Notes: generated from the letters alone by a model not told the origin. 64,000 nucleotides of DNA from RGIG1934 sp045122895 (GCA_045122895.1 JBGVIE010000045.1:16168-80167), one strand, 5' to 3'; shown: positions 24,595-33,864, counted from the first letter of the stretch. Translations and numbers: made by a program.

Positions 24595-26022
24595 GTGTTT
24601 ACAGTGAACAAAAAAAGATTGATCAATTTGATAATGGGGCCTGCATTATTAGTTCTATTTATTTTTATTTTGCCGTCCTCAGTATTTGATGCATTTTCGA
24701 GTAGAGCCGCTATAGGTACAGTTGCCTGGATGGCATATTGGTGGGTGACAGGTCCGGTGGATTATGCGGTTACTGCATTCCTGCCAATTGCGTTGAATGC
24801 TTTGCTACAGATTACTGATATGACTGCGGTGATCTCTAACTATGCTTCGGAGACGATAATGCTTCTTCTGGGAGCTTCTATTTTAACGGTATCATGGGAA
24901 AAGACCGGATTGGACAAGCGAATTGCAGCTGTGTTTTTAAAACTTGTTGGAAGTAATTTCAGAACACAGTTGATTTTTTGGTTTATGCTTTCTATGGCAT
25001 TGTCTGCTGTACTGCCTAATGCGGTTGTATGCGCTACTGTGACTCCGATTGCAGTTTCTATGCTTAATTACATTGGTGAAAAAGATATTGCCAACAGCAA
25101 AATTGGTTCAAAGCTTTTACTTACGATTGCTTATGCTGCAGGATTAGGTGGTTTGGCATCTCCTCTGGGAGGAGCGATGAACCTGGTAACGGTTGACTAT
25201 TTACAGCAGCTTACGGGTGAAGAGTATATGTATATTTCCTGGGTTGTGCGCTTTCTGCCAATTATGATTGTTCTTGCAATTAGTAATATTCTTTTTATGC
25301 TTCGCGATGTCAAAAAGGGTGAGTCACTTGGAGGATCAAAAGAGTATTTTGTTGAACAATATAAGAGTATGCCTAAAATGAATCTGGAGGAGAAGATATC
25401 CCTTCTTCTGTTTGTAATTGCCACTGTGCTTTCATTTACCAGACAGTTTTATCAGGAATTACTTCCGGGACTTAAGCCGGCATATGTGTTTATTATTTGC
25501 GCTATATGCTCTTTCTTAATCACAGATAAGGATGGAGAGCGATTGATGGTCTGGAAGTCAGTACAGACAAAGATTATATGGGAGCTGATTTACATATTTG
25601 CCGGTGGCCTTGCAGCCGGAACATTGATTAAAGGCTCTGGTGCAGCGGATGCAATTGGAAAGATGGTAGGGGAAATGAATCTTACCGGTGGAGTAGCTAC
25701 TGTATTTGTTATCATTACACTTACACTTCTTCTGTCTGATGTAACTTCAAATACAGCTACAGCAGCAGTCGCAATACCGGTGGTTATTTCTGTAATCCAG
25801 GGTATTGGAGAAAATCCGATTCCGTATGTGTATATTGCATCAGTAGGTGTAAATCTGTCGTATATGCTGCCAACATCAATAAGAGCAATACCGGTTGGAT
25901 ATGGACTTAAGCCGAAGTATATGTTGAAAGAGGGATGGAAAATGACTATCATTGTTATTGCATTAATGACAGTTGTTTGTGCTCTGATGCTGAAATACTG
26001 GGCGGCTTTTAGGACTGTATAG
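24595..26022 (+). CDS. DASS/SLC13-family anion transporter
   Basis: A 475-residue membrane protein with about 11-12 hydrophobic segments. The VWMAYWW-like start (AWMAYWWVTGPVDYAVTAFLP) and the two hairpin motifs with small residues (GGLASPLGGAMN and LLSDVTSNTATAAVAIPVV) mark the divalent anion:sodium symporter family, which moves dicarboxylates, citrate or sulfate. The start is GTG 24595 with AAGGG just upstream. With the AMP ligase behind it (79-base gap), it forms a pair: uptake of an organic acid, then activation. Arginine here is largely AGA/CGC mixed, more CGN than in the dlt-like neighbours. This suggests the pair has a separate origin. Confidence 0.85.
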   Translation: MFTVNKKRLINLIMGPALLVLFIFILPSSVFDAFSSRAAIGTVAWMAYWWVTGPVDYAVTAFLPIALNALLQITDMTAVISNYASETIMLLLGASILTVSWEKTGLDKRIAAVFLKLVGSNFRTQLIFWFMLSMALSAVLPNAVVCATVTPIAVSMLNYIGEKDIANSKIGSKLLLTIAYAAGLGGLASPLGGAMNLVTVDYLQQLTGEEYMYISWVVRFLPIMIVLAISNILFMLRDVKKGESLGGSKEYFVEQYKSMPKMNLEEKISLLLFVIATVLSFTRQFYQELLPGLKPAYVFIICAICSFLITDKDGERLMVWKSVQTKIIWELIYIFAGGLAAGTLIKGSGAADAIGKMVGEMNLTGGVATVFVIITLTLLLSDVTSNTATAAVAIPVVISVIQGIGENPIPYVYIASVGVNLSYMLPTSIRAIPVGYGLKPKYMLKEGWKMTIIVIALMTVVCALMLKYWAAFRTV

Positions 26023-26100
26023 GGGCTTTTGACGAGTATATATAAATTATGAGCAAAAGGATGAACAGTATATGAGTAACGTATATAAGGAGGAAAAAGG

Positions 26101-27561
26101 ATGGTACAGTCAATTGTAGAAGCAATAGCACTACATGCACAGGAGAATCCTGATAAGTTCTGTCTGGCAGATGGACGCAAAGAGTTAACCTATCGTGGAT
26201 ATTGGGAATGTATTTTGGGTTATGCAAAACATTTGCAGGAGCTTGGCGTTGAAAAAGGTGACTGTGTAGTTGTGCGAAACGCCCAGAATATAGAAACGCT
26301 GACTACAGGTCTTGCAATTCAGTTGTTAGGTGCTGTTTTTGTACCGATGGAGAAGAATGTGGCGGACAACCGTATTCAGGAAATTGCAGAAGCGGTAAAT
26401 GCAAAATGCTATATTGCAGATAAAGAATTGGAGCTTTTCTGCCCTTATGATAACATGAAAGAAGTGTTGTCCTATCGTGACGAAAATGCAGATTATACTT
26501 TTTTTGTATTTCCAGAGCCTATGGATATGGCAGAGATTTTGTTTACTACAGGAACTACAGGTGTATCAAAGGGTATAGAACTGTTACACAAGAATGTGAT
26601 TGCAGTTGCAGAAAATGTGATTGATGGTGTAGAGATGGAGGCTGACAATGTTGAATTAATTCCGGTTCCAATCAGTCATTCACATGGACTTCGCCGTTAT
26701 TATGCCAATATGTTAAAAGGTGGCGCAGTGGTTATTTTGGGAAGCATTGTATTTATTAAGGTTGTCCTGAATTGTATTGAAAAGTATAAGGTTACTGCTA
26801 TAGATTTAGTGCCGGCGGCGCTGACTTCACTACTGAAATTGAGTGATGGAAAACTGGCAGATTTTAAGGATCAGATTCGTTATGTACAATTGGGTTCTGC
26901 GCCTATACCGGAAACGGATAAGGAGGAGTTGCGTCAGTTACTGCCAAAGTCAAGGTTGTACAATTTCTATGGAACTACAGAATCCGGATGCTCATGTATC
27001 CTGGATTTTAATGCCATGAAGGATAAGAAGAATTGTATTGGAAGACCTACATGCCATGCTACATTTAAGTTTATGGACGAAAACGGTGAGCCGATGGAAG
27101 CAACGAAGGATAACCCCGGACTTTTAGCTTGTGCAGGCGATATGAATATGGTTGGCTATTATAAAGCGGATGCTCTGAATAGGGAGACTATTAAAAATGG
27201 ATATATTCAGACACAGGATTTAGCATATATGGGAGAAGACGGACTGATTTATATGCTGGGACGTCAAGGCGATGTCATCGAGACGGGGGGAAATAAGGTA
27301 TCCCCGGTGGAGATTGAAGAAGTTGCCATAAAATGTGAGGGCGTGGAAGACTGTGCATGTGTACCTGTAGATTGTCCTATTCTTGGCAAGAAACCGAAGC
27401 TTTATGTCGTAATGGAAAAGGGACACTCCTTTGATTATGTCACTATCTACCAATACCTGGCGGAGAGATTGGAGCAGTATAAAGTTCCTAAGGTGATTGA
27501 GGAGATAGATGCCATCCCACGTACCTATAACGGAAAGATTCAAAGAAATAAATTAATATAG
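26101..27561 (+). CDS. AMP-dependent acyl-acid ligase (acyl-CoA synthetase family)
   Basis: An ANL-superfamily ligase of 486 residues. A3 loop FTTGTTGVSKG (148-158), A4 region PVPISHSHGLRRYY, A5 FYGTTESG, then TQDLAYMGEDGLIYMLGRQGD (A7/A8) and a C-terminal lysine in RTYNGKIQRNKL. It activates a carboxylic acid to its CoA or carrier thioester. The family fits acetate-to-aryl acids rather than amino acids: the Asp of NRPS A4 is absent. Arginine codons are frequently CGT/CGC (TATCGTGGA, CGCCGTTAT), unlike the AGA-dominated genes on both sides. AGGAGG precedes ATG 26101. It may supply an acyl group to the MBOAT/SGNH pair downstream. Confidence 0.85.
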   Translation: MVQSIVEAIALHAQENPDKFCLADGRKELTYRGYWECILGYAKHLQELGVEKGDCVVVRNAQNIETLTTGLAIQLLGAVFVPMEKNVADNRIQEIAEAVNAKCYIADKELELFCPYDNMKEVLSYRDENADYTFFVFPEPMDMAEILFTTGTTGVSKGIELLHKNVIAVAENVIDGVEMEADNVELIPVPISHSHGLRRYYANMLKGGAVVILGSIVFIKVVLNCIEKYKVTAIDLVPAALTSLLKLSDGKLADFKDQIRYVQLGSAPIPETDKEELRQLLPKSRLYNFYGTTESGCSCILDFNAMKDKKNCIGRPTCHATFKFMDENGEPMEATKDNPGLLACAGDMNMVGYYKADALNRETIKNGYIQTQDLAYMGEDGLIYMLGRQGDVIETGGNKVSPVEIEEVAIKCEGVEDCACVPVDCPILGKKPKLYVVMEKGHSFDYVTIYQYLAERLEQYKVPKVIEEIDAIPRTYNGKIQRNKLI

Positions 27562-27600
27562 ATAATAACTAATAATATTTTACGAATGTAGAGGTAAGTA

Positions 27601-29199
27601 ATGAATTTTGTATCAATTGATTTTATTGTATTTATATTAGGATTATTCCTGATATATTTTGTTGTTCCGAAGAAAATCCAGTGGATAGTACTGTTAATTG
27701 GAAGCTACACGTTTTTCTACCTGACTAGTGCTAAGCTGATTGTGTTTGCAATAATAACTTCAATGGTATCGTTTATATCCGGTATTGTATTAAACAGGAT
27801 AAATCATGTAACGACTGAATATCTTGCAGCTAACAAGAAGGATATGTCCAAAGATGAGAAGAAGTTATATAAGAAGCGCCAGGCCAGAAAGAAGAAGTGG
27901 ATAGTTGCGTTTGCGGTAATAATCAATCTTGGTATTTTAGTTGTTTTGAAATATGGTGCTTTTATAGGTGGAAATCTCAACTCGGTTCTGGAAATTTTTG
28001 GTTTACACATTAATGTACCGAATTTAAATTATCTTCTGCCTATTGGTATTTCTTTCTACACACTGCAGTCCATTGGTTATGTGGTGGATATGTACAGAAA
28101 TAAATACGAGGCAGATAAGAACTTTTTTAAGTTCTCACTGTTTATGACATATTTTCCACAGATTATACAGGGACCTATTGCAAGATACGACCAGTTGGCG
28201 AAGCAGCTCTATGAAGGACACAGCTTTGATTACAGTAGAGTTACACAGGGAGCACAGCTTATATTATGGGGCTTTATGAAGAAGCTTCTGGTGGCTGACA
28301 GGCTGTCCATAATGGTAAATGAAATATTTAATAATTACACTGAGTATGAGGGAATAATATATCTTATCGCCGGAATCGCCTACGGAATGCAGGTGTACTG
28401 TGATTTCTCGGGAGGAATGGATATTGCCAGAGGTGTATCACAGATATTTGGCATTGAATTAAGTCTCAACTTTGAGAGACCTTATTTTGCAAAGTCTATA
28501 TCTGAATTCTGGAGAAGATGGCATATTTCTCTGGGTAGCTGGATGAGGGACTATATATTCTATCCATTATCATTGTCAAAATTTTTCGGTACGCTATCTA
28601 AGTTTACCAGAAAGATTCTCGGTAATTATATAGGTAAGAAGCTGCCGACATTCCTGTCTATGTTTATTGTATTCCTTTTAGTAGGTGTATGGCATGGTTC
28701 GAGCTGGAAATATGTGATATATGGACTATGGAATGGAATAATAATAGTTACCAGCATATTGTTGGATCCTTATTATGATAAATGGTTAAAGAAGCTTAAT
28801 ATTAAGACGGATTGTTTCAGCTGGGGCTTCTTCCAGATGCTTAGAACATTCTTCTTATGCAGCCTTGGAAGATTATTTCCAAGAGCAGGCTCATGTACTA
28901 TAGCTATTGATATGTTTACGGGGATTTTCAAGAAGTTTAATCCATGGGTATTATTCGATGGAACCATATTTAGCCTTGGATTAGATTTGAGTGATTTTGT
29001 TATTCTTGGTATTATGGTGATTATTCTTCTGGCTGTAGGAATTTTGCAGGAGAGAGGAATGCATATCAGAGAGACAATAGCACAGCAGAATCTCTATTTC
29101 AGGTGGGTTGTGTATCTGGGAGCTATTGCTTTTCTGGTAGTATATGGCGTATACGGTCCTGGATATTCAGCAACAGAATTTATTTACAAGCAGTTTTAG
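27601..29199 (+). CDS. MBOAT O-acyltransferase (DltB-like)
   Basis: A 532-residue polytopic protein with about 11 membrane helices. MBOAT signatures: LLPIGISFYTLQSIGYVVDMYR, FPQIIQGPIARYDQ, FWRRWHISLGSWMRDYIFYPL and the catalytic His in VGVWHGSSWKYV. DltB takes the amino acid from the carrier protein and hands it across the membrane for transfer to teichoic acid by DltD. The next gene is DltD-like, 12 bases on, so the pair is intact. A cytoplasmic basic loop (KKKLYKKRQARKKKW-like, residues ~85-100) may contact the acidic carrier. It is longer than canonical DltB (about 400) because of two extra C-terminal helices. Confidence 0.88.
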   Translation: MNFVSIDFIVFILGLFLIYFVVPKKIQWIVLLIGSYTFFYLTSAKLIVFAIITSMVSFISGIVLNRINHVTTEYLAANKKDMSKDEKKLYKKRQARKKKWIVAFAVIINLGILVVLKYGAFIGGNLNSVLEIFGLHINVPNLNYLLPIGISFYTLQSIGYVVDMYRNKYEADKNFFKFSLFMTYFPQIIQGPIARYDQLAKQLYEGHSFDYSRVTQGAQLILWGFMKKLLVADRLSIMVNEIFNNYTEYEGIIYLIAGIAYGMQVYCDFSGGMDIARGVSQIFGIELSLNFERPYFAKSISEFWRRWHISLGSWMRDYIFYPLSLSKFFGTLSKFTRKILGNYIGKKLPTFLSMFIVFLLVGVWHGSSWKYVIYGLWNGIIIVTSILLDPYYDKWLKKLNIKTDCFSWGFFQMLRTFFLCSLGRLFPRAGSCTIAIDMFTGIFKKFNPWVLFDGTIFSLGLDLSDFVILGIMVIILLAVGILQERGMHIRETIAQQNLYFRWVVYLGAIAFLVVYGVYGPGYSATEFIYKQF

Positions 29200-29211
29200 G
29201 AGGGCATTGAG

Positions 29212-30546
29212 ATGAAGATGAGAATTAAGAGAATATTATCCGCAGTATGCTTTATGCTTATCCTGTCATTTATGTTGCACAGACTGACAAATATTTTTTA
29301 TCCTAATTCAGTTACCTACCAGAGTTTTGAGACATACAACGACTTGGATAAAGATACAGTAGATGTGATTGCTTTAGGTACCAGTTGTACTTATAATGCA
29401 TGGCTGGTGCCACGTATATGGAATGAAACAGGTATATCTATGTTTACACTGGCTACATCGGCACAGCCTTTTGGTATGACTACAGAGATAATAGAAGATG
29501 CTATGAGAAACCAGTGTCCTGAGCTGGTTATTATAGATATTCATGGGTTTAAACGCCAGGGATATAATTTCAGTCAGTCAAGAACAAGGCCGGTTACGGA
29601 TTGCTTCGGATTTATTAACAAGTTCAGATATATGGATAAAATCTTAGACAAAGCAGATGCATTTTACGATGAGACTGGAAGTAACAGGAGTTTGGATAAT
29701 ACTGATTATTCATATTATTTCCCACTTATTAAGTACCATTCCAGATGGAAGGAAGGTCTGGAGGAGATGAACTTCACAGGAAGAGTGAGCAAATGGATGG
29801 GATATTATAATGTCATTGGTAACAGAAACATAGCTCCAACTGAGGTTACTTCGGATACATGTGAACTTCTCCAGTGTCAGGAGGATACACTTAATGAAAT
29901 AATTAAGTGGGGTAAAGAGCATAGCGAAGTAAAATTATTATTTGTAAATCTTCCTTCGCATCTGTCATATGAGGAACAGACTGACCTTAACACAGCTATT
30001 AAAAAGCTTAAGGAGAATGGTTATCCCGTGATAAATATGAATACAGAAGAAATGTACAGTGAACTGGGGATTGATTTCAGCAAGGATTTACGAGACAGGA
30101 ACCATCTTAATATATATGGCTCAGAGAAAGTAACCTCATACCTGATTAATTATCTGAAAGAAAACTATGACCTTAAGGATCATAGGGGAGATTCTAAATA
30201 TTCAAGATGGCAGAGTGCATGGAAAGACTTTAGCAATGAATATAAGAAGATCATCAAGAAGCAGACAAAGAAGCCTGTCCCTAACCGCATAGAATGCGAC
30301 AACGATTTGAATATCAGATTCTTGTGGAATAGAACATACTGCGCTGATGGATATGTAATTCTTAAGAAGGTAAATGAAGGAGAATGGAATGAAGTAGCTG
30401 TTATAGAAGACAGCACTGTAAATACCTACAATGATACTGTGAAAAAGGGTGAAGTTACTTCGTACACTTTAAAAGCTTATAAGGATTATAATGGTAAGAG
30501 GATATTTAGTGGTTATGACGAGAAGGGGGTAAGCATAAAAAAATAA
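29212..30546 (+). CDS. SGNH-fold, DltD-like extracytoplasmic transferase with FnIII-like tail
   Basis: One N-terminal membrane anchor (residues 7-25), then an SGNH/GDSL-like domain: block I ALGTSCTYNA with Ser58, and the catalytic Asp/His pair D295/H298 in LRDRNHLN. DltD and AlgX/PatB-type partners finish the MBOAT-driven O-acylation outside the membrane. Residues ~357-444 form a fibronectin-III-like module (RFLWNRTYCADGYVILKK..., VTSYTLKAY), a feature absent from classical DltD, which may bind the polymer or the wall. An AGGAGGG site lies eight bases before ATG 29212. It completes the dlt-like set of the island. Confidence 0.82.
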   Translation: MKMRIKRILSAVCFMLILSFMLHRLTNIFYPNSVTYQSFETYNDLDKDTVDVIALGTSCTYNAWLVPRIWNETGISMFTLATSAQPFGMTTEIIEDAMRNQCPELVIIDIHGFKRQGYNFSQSRTRPVTDCFGFINKFRYMDKILDKADAFYDETGSNRSLDNTDYSYYFPLIKYHSRWKEGLEEMNFTGRVSKWMGYYNVIGNRNIAPTEVTSDTCELLQCQEDTLNEIIKWGKEHSEVKLLFVNLPSHLSYEEQTDLNTAIKKLKENGYPVINMNTEEMYSELGIDFSKDLRDRNHLNIYGSEKVTSYLINYLKENYDLKDHRGDSKYSRWQSAWKDFSNEYKKIIKKQTKKPVPNRIECDNDLNIRFLWNRTYCADGYVILKKVNEGEWNEVAVIEDSTVNTYNDTVKKGEVTSYTLKAYKDYNGKRIFSGYDEKGVSIKK

Positions 30547-30604
30547 TAACTAGTAAGGTTAATAATTGATTTGTAGTTTTGTGAATAACGTTAGGAGGGA
30601 ATTT

Positions 30605-30808
30605 ATGAAGAAAATAACAAAAATTATTTTGTCATTAGCAGTTTCGGCAGTTGCTATGTTTGGTATGGCGACAATGACGTATGCAGATGATGTGACTAAT
30701 GCAAAAGAAGTGGAGATGGTAGTGGTAGATGATTTGGCAGAAGTTAAAGATGATAACTGGCCAAACGAATTCGATTTTGTAAAAGATCTTAAAGAGGGAT
30801 CAAGGTAA
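30605..30808 (+). pseudogene. N-terminal fragment of a frameshifted secreted protein
   Basis: ATG 30605 behind AGGAGG opens a clear signal peptide (MKKITKIILSLAVSAVAMFG..., cleavage after TYADD-type site) and ~35 mature residues ending in KDLKEGSR at TAA 30806-30808. The following bases continue the same protein in another frame as VTTYYKITLDTPSRVYIKSF. A single missing base near 30800-30805 would restore one ORF of about 405 residues (30605-31824). Confidence 0.8.
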
Positions 30809-30870
30809 CAACATATTATAAGATTACACTTGATACTCCGTCGAGAGTATACATTAAGTCATTTATTGAT

Positions 30871-31824
30871 GTGACACAGGAAGCCTGGATGGGTGAATAT
30901 AATATGTACATAAGTACATCAGGCATATTCACAGAGAAGCTTTATGGGGCTAACACAACTGGTTACGTGCACGATACAACACTTTATCTTGAAAAGGGTA
31001 CTTACTACATAAGGTGTGAAGCTGCAATAGGCGATAGAAATATTAAAATGAAGGATAATGTACAGGGATATTTTGGAATCTATCAGGAGAAGATGAAGAG
31101 AAGCGGTACTACAGAAGCATCTACAATGAAAAATGCCATGACTGTTAACAGTGGCAAATACGGTACATTTGTTAACTATGGTGTATGTAATAAGTATGTT
31201 GAACAGCAGTGGTTAAAGGTAGAGATAAAGACAAAGAGTGATTTTATATTCGATGTTGAATACACAAAGCCACAGGGATATTTAAATACAAAAGTATTTA
31301 TTCATGATAAAAGTGGTCAGGCAGTTCGCTTTGGTTACAACAAGACAGGTCTCTCAATAGAAGGTGCAGAGCCTGGTATCTATTACATAGAGGCTGATGG
31401 ATACGGTGCTCCATGTCAGATGAAGATAACAACATCTGTTAAGGATGTATATCCACCTGAAGAACCAAAGGTAACAGCATATAAGTCTGGAACAAAGACA
31501 GTATCAGGAAACTCAGTATCAGTTTACTGTGTAGACCAGTCAAAGAATAAGTCAAAGAGTACAGTAGTAAAGGTCAAGAATATTAAGCTTGCAGCACCTA
31601 AGGTTACAACATATAAGAAGGGAACTAAGGTGGTTAAGGGAACAGCTAAGAAGGGCTTGACAGTGTATGTTAAGTATAATGGAAAGACATACAAAGCAAA
31701 GGCGGCTTCAAACGGAAAATATTCTGTAAAAACAGCTAAGCTTCTTAGTAAGAAACCGGTTTTAGTGTATGTAAAGGATGCCTACAACAATTCTTCATCA
31801 ACAGTAAAAGTGACAGTTAAATAG
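30871..31824 (+). CDS. Main part of a frameshifted secreted Ig-like protein
   Basis: The frame is open from ~30793, and homology to the signal-peptide piece continues from 30805; the ATG at 30871 is only the first internal Met. The first ~190 residues resemble a jelly-roll/pre-peptidase-C-like module (YYIRCEAAIGDRNIKM, PGIYYIEADGYGAP). The rest has two Ig-like repeats with a shared opening, VTAYKSGTKTVSG and VTTYKKGTKVVKGTAKKGLTVYV, of the bacterial Big type used in surface proteins. It is lysine-rich and ends without a sortase motif. Last gene of the envelope island, closed by a terminator. Without the frameshift it would be secreted; as written it probably is not. Confidence 0.7.
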   Translation: MTQEAWMGEYNMYISTSGIFTEKLYGANTTGYVHDTTLYLEKGTYYIRCEAAIGDRNIKMKDNVQGYFGIYQEKMKRSGTTEASTMKNAMTVNSGKYGTFVNYGVCNKYVEQQWLKVEIKTKSDFIFDVEYTKPQGYLNTKVFIHDKSGQAVRFGYNKTGLSIEGAEPGIYYIEADGYGAPCQMKITTSVKDVYPPEEPKVTAYKSGTKTVSGNSVSVYCVDQSKNKSKSTVVKVKNIKLAAPKVTTYKKGTKVVKGTAKKGLTVYVKYNGKTYKAKAASNGKYSVKTAKLLSKKPVLVYVKDAYNNSSSTVKVTVK

Positions 31825-31834
31825 GTTAAAGAAG

Positions 31835-31868
31835 AGCAGGGAATATTACTACATTCTCTGCTTTTTTA
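31835..31868 (+). terminator. Terminator at the end of the envelope island
   Basis: AGCAGGGAAT (31835-31844) pairs with ATTCTCTGCT (31853-31862), followed by TTTTTAA. It is almost the same hairpin as 15227-15264. Confidence 0.9.
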
Positions 31869-31880
31869 ATATCACCAAAC

Positions 31881-31909
31881 TTTACTAAAAACATTTTTTA
31901 CGATATAAT
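31881..31909 (+). promoter_or_regulatory. Promoter of the holB-yaaT-rsmI operon
   Basis: TTTACT (31881-31886) and a perfect TATAAT (31904-31909) are separated by 17 bases, 45 bases before holB. Confidence 0.75.
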
Positions 31910-31953
31910 GTAAACGACCGTGACAAAATGATTGCAATAAGGAAAGAGGACTT

Positions 31954-32949
31954 ATGTCAGAATATCAGCGCATAATTGGTGAAGAACTTATAATAGAACA
32001 TTTTACTAGGGCTGTTACGCATAATAAAATTTCTCATTCGTATATTTTAAATGGTGAGAGCGGAATGGGAAAGAAAACATTAGCAAGATATTTTTCAATG
32101 GCTATACAGTGCGAGAAACAGGATGGAATTCCCTGTCTTGAATGTACATCCTGTAAGCAGGCGTTATCCGGGAATCATCCTGATATTGTGTGGGTTACAC
32201 ACGAGAAGGAAACAGTTATTGCTGTTGATGAGATAAGGGAGCAGCTTGTGTCAGATATTCTTATTAAACCCTATAAAAGTAAGCATAAGATCTATATAGT
32301 TGATGAAGCACAGAAGATGAACGTTGCTACGCAGAATGCGGTTCTCAAGACTATTGAGGAGCCGCCGGAATATGGTGTAATCATTTTTTTGACAACAAAC
32401 GCTGATATGTTTTTGCAGACGATTTTGTCGAGATGTATCAGACTCAACTTGAAACCGCTTAATAAGCAGGTTATCAAAGAGCATTTAATGAGAGAATGTG
32501 GTGTGCCGGACTATAAAGCAGAAGTTATGGCATCTTTTTCAGGAGGAAATATGGGTAAAGCGATTAGACTTGCTTCATCAGAGAATTTTAATGAGATGAA
32601 GGATGAAATAGTACATTTATTAAAGTATATAGACACGATGGAAGTGTATGAGATGGTTCTTGCATCTAAGGCGGCTACAGCATACAAGATGAATATAGAT
32701 GATTATATTGATATGTTTACACTCTGGTTCAGAGATGTTCTTTTATATAAGGCATCAATGGATGTGGATGAGTTGTTGTTCAAGGATGAAGTGAGCATAA
32801 TCAAGGATCAGGCAAGCAAGGCATCATACCAGGGAATCGAGAAGATACTTGGTGCACTTGATAAGGTAAAAGTCAGGCTTAAAGCGAACGTTAACTTTGA
32901 GCTTACCATGGAACTATTATTTATGACGATAAAGGATAATTTGAAATAG
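31954..32949 (+). CDS. holB: DNA polymerase III delta' subunit
   Basis: Clamp-loader subunit of the replicative polymerase. It has a P-loop-like GESGMGKKT, zinc ligands in CEKQ ... CLECTSC, a Walker B-like YIVDEAQKMN, and the sensor motif ILSRCIRL used in clamp-loader assembly. The 331-residue length is normal. It starts a run of housekeeping genes (yaaT, trmN6-like, rsmI) with its own promoter and a GAAAGAGG site. In relatives yaaR lies directly upstream; here the envelope island separates them. Confidence 0.93.
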   Translation: MSEYQRIIGEELIIEHFTRAVTHNKISHSYILNGESGMGKKTLARYFSMAIQCEKQDGIPCLECTSCKQALSGNHPDIVWVTHEKETVIAVDEIREQLVSDILIKPYKSKHKIYIVDEAQKMNVATQNAVLKTIEEPPEYGVIIFLTTNADMFLQTILSRCIRLNLKPLNKQVIKEHLMRECGVPDYKAEVMASFSGGNMGKAIRLASSENFNEMKDEIVHLLKYIDTMEVYEMVLASKAATAYKMNIDDYIDMFTLWFRDVLLYKASMDVDELLFKDEVSIIKDQASKASYQGIEKILGALDKVKVRLKANVNFELTMELLFMTIKDNLK

Positions 32950-32961
32950 GAGGAAATACAG

Positions 32962-33864
32962 GTGGTAAAGGTAATAGGTGTCAGATTCAGAAAAGCAGGA
33001 AAGATTTATTTCTTTTCTCCTGACGATATGAAGATAAAAAAGGGCGATCATGTAATTGTTGAGACCGCAAGAGGTGTTGAGTATGGGCAGGTTGTACTTG
33101 ATGCAAGAGATGTGGAAGAAGACAAGGTGGTTCAGCCACTCAAAAAAGTAATCAGAGTAGCAACACCTGAAGACGATAAAATAGAAGCAGAGAATAAGGA
33201 AAAAGAGAAAAAAGCTTTCGATATCTGTATTGAAAAAATTAAAAAACATGGGCTTGAGATGAAGCTTATTGATACTGAATATACATTTGACAACAACAAG
33301 GTACTTTTCTATTTTACGGCAGATGGAAGAATTGACTTTAGAGAGCTTGTTAAGGATTTGGCATCAGTGTTTAAGACGCGAATTGAGCTTAGACAGATTG
33401 GCGTGAGAGATGAGACTAAGACACTTGGCGGGTACAGTATATGTGGCAGACCACTTTGCTGCAGCACATATTTATCAGATTTCGTTCCTGTTTCAATCAA
33501 GATGGCAAAAGAGCAGAATCTTTCACTTAACCCTACTAAGATTTCAGGAGTGTGTGGAAGACTTATGTGCTGTCTTAAGAATGAGGAAGAGACATATGAA
33601 TATCTTAACAGCAGACTTCCGGATGTGGGTGACAGAGTTGGAACTAATGATGGGTTTAAGGGCGAAGTACAGAGCGTTAACGTGCTTAGAGAGAAGGTTA
33701 AAGTACTAGTCGAGGTGAACGAGGAAAAAGAAATTAGAGAATATCATGTTGACGAACTTAAGTTCAAGAAGAGAAATAAAAAAGAACATGTTAAGCTTGA
33801 TGATGAGCTTAAGGCATTAGAGGCTCTTGAAAGAAAGGAAGGAAAGTCAAAGTTTGATGATTAA
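32962..33864 (+). CDS. yaaT: PSP1/YaaT family protein
   Basis: The PSP1 domain protein YaaT (RicT) forms, with YlbF (RicA) and YmcA (RicF), a complex that in Bacillus influences RNase Y activity, sporulation and competence. The opening VRFRKAGKIYFFSP and KGDHVIVETARGVEYGQVV, and the Cys-rich stretch SICGRPLCCSTYL ... GVCGRLMCCLKNE are diagnostic; the cysteines can hold Fe-S clusters. A GTG start at 32962 sits after AGGAGG, 12 bases after holB. The 300-residue length is normal. Lysine-rich C-terminus. It overlaps the next gene by eight bases. Confidence 0.94.
   Translation: MVKVIGVRFRKAGKIYFFSPDDMKIKKGDHVIVETARGVEYGQVVLDARDVEEDKVVQPLKKVIRVATPEDDKIEAENKEKEKKAFDICIEKIKKHGLEMKLIDTEYTFDNNKVLFYFTADGRIDFRELVKDLASVFKTRIELRQIGVRDETKTLGGYSICGRPLCCSTYLSDFVPVSIKMAKEQNLSLNPTKISGVCGRLMCCLKNEEETYEYLNSRLPDVGDRVGTNDGFKGEVQSVNVLREKVKVLVEVNEEKEIREYHVDELKFKKRNKKEHVKLDDELKALEALERKEGKSKFDD

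Noticed and set aside
25590..26180. 196-codon minus-strand ORF opposite the transporter
   Set aside because: Hydrophobic only because it mirrors the membrane protein on the other strand; no start signal.
17289..31824. Prophage or integrative element
   Set aside because: No integrase, recombinase, capsid, replication gene or att-like direct repeats; all genes are envelope- or nucleotide-related.
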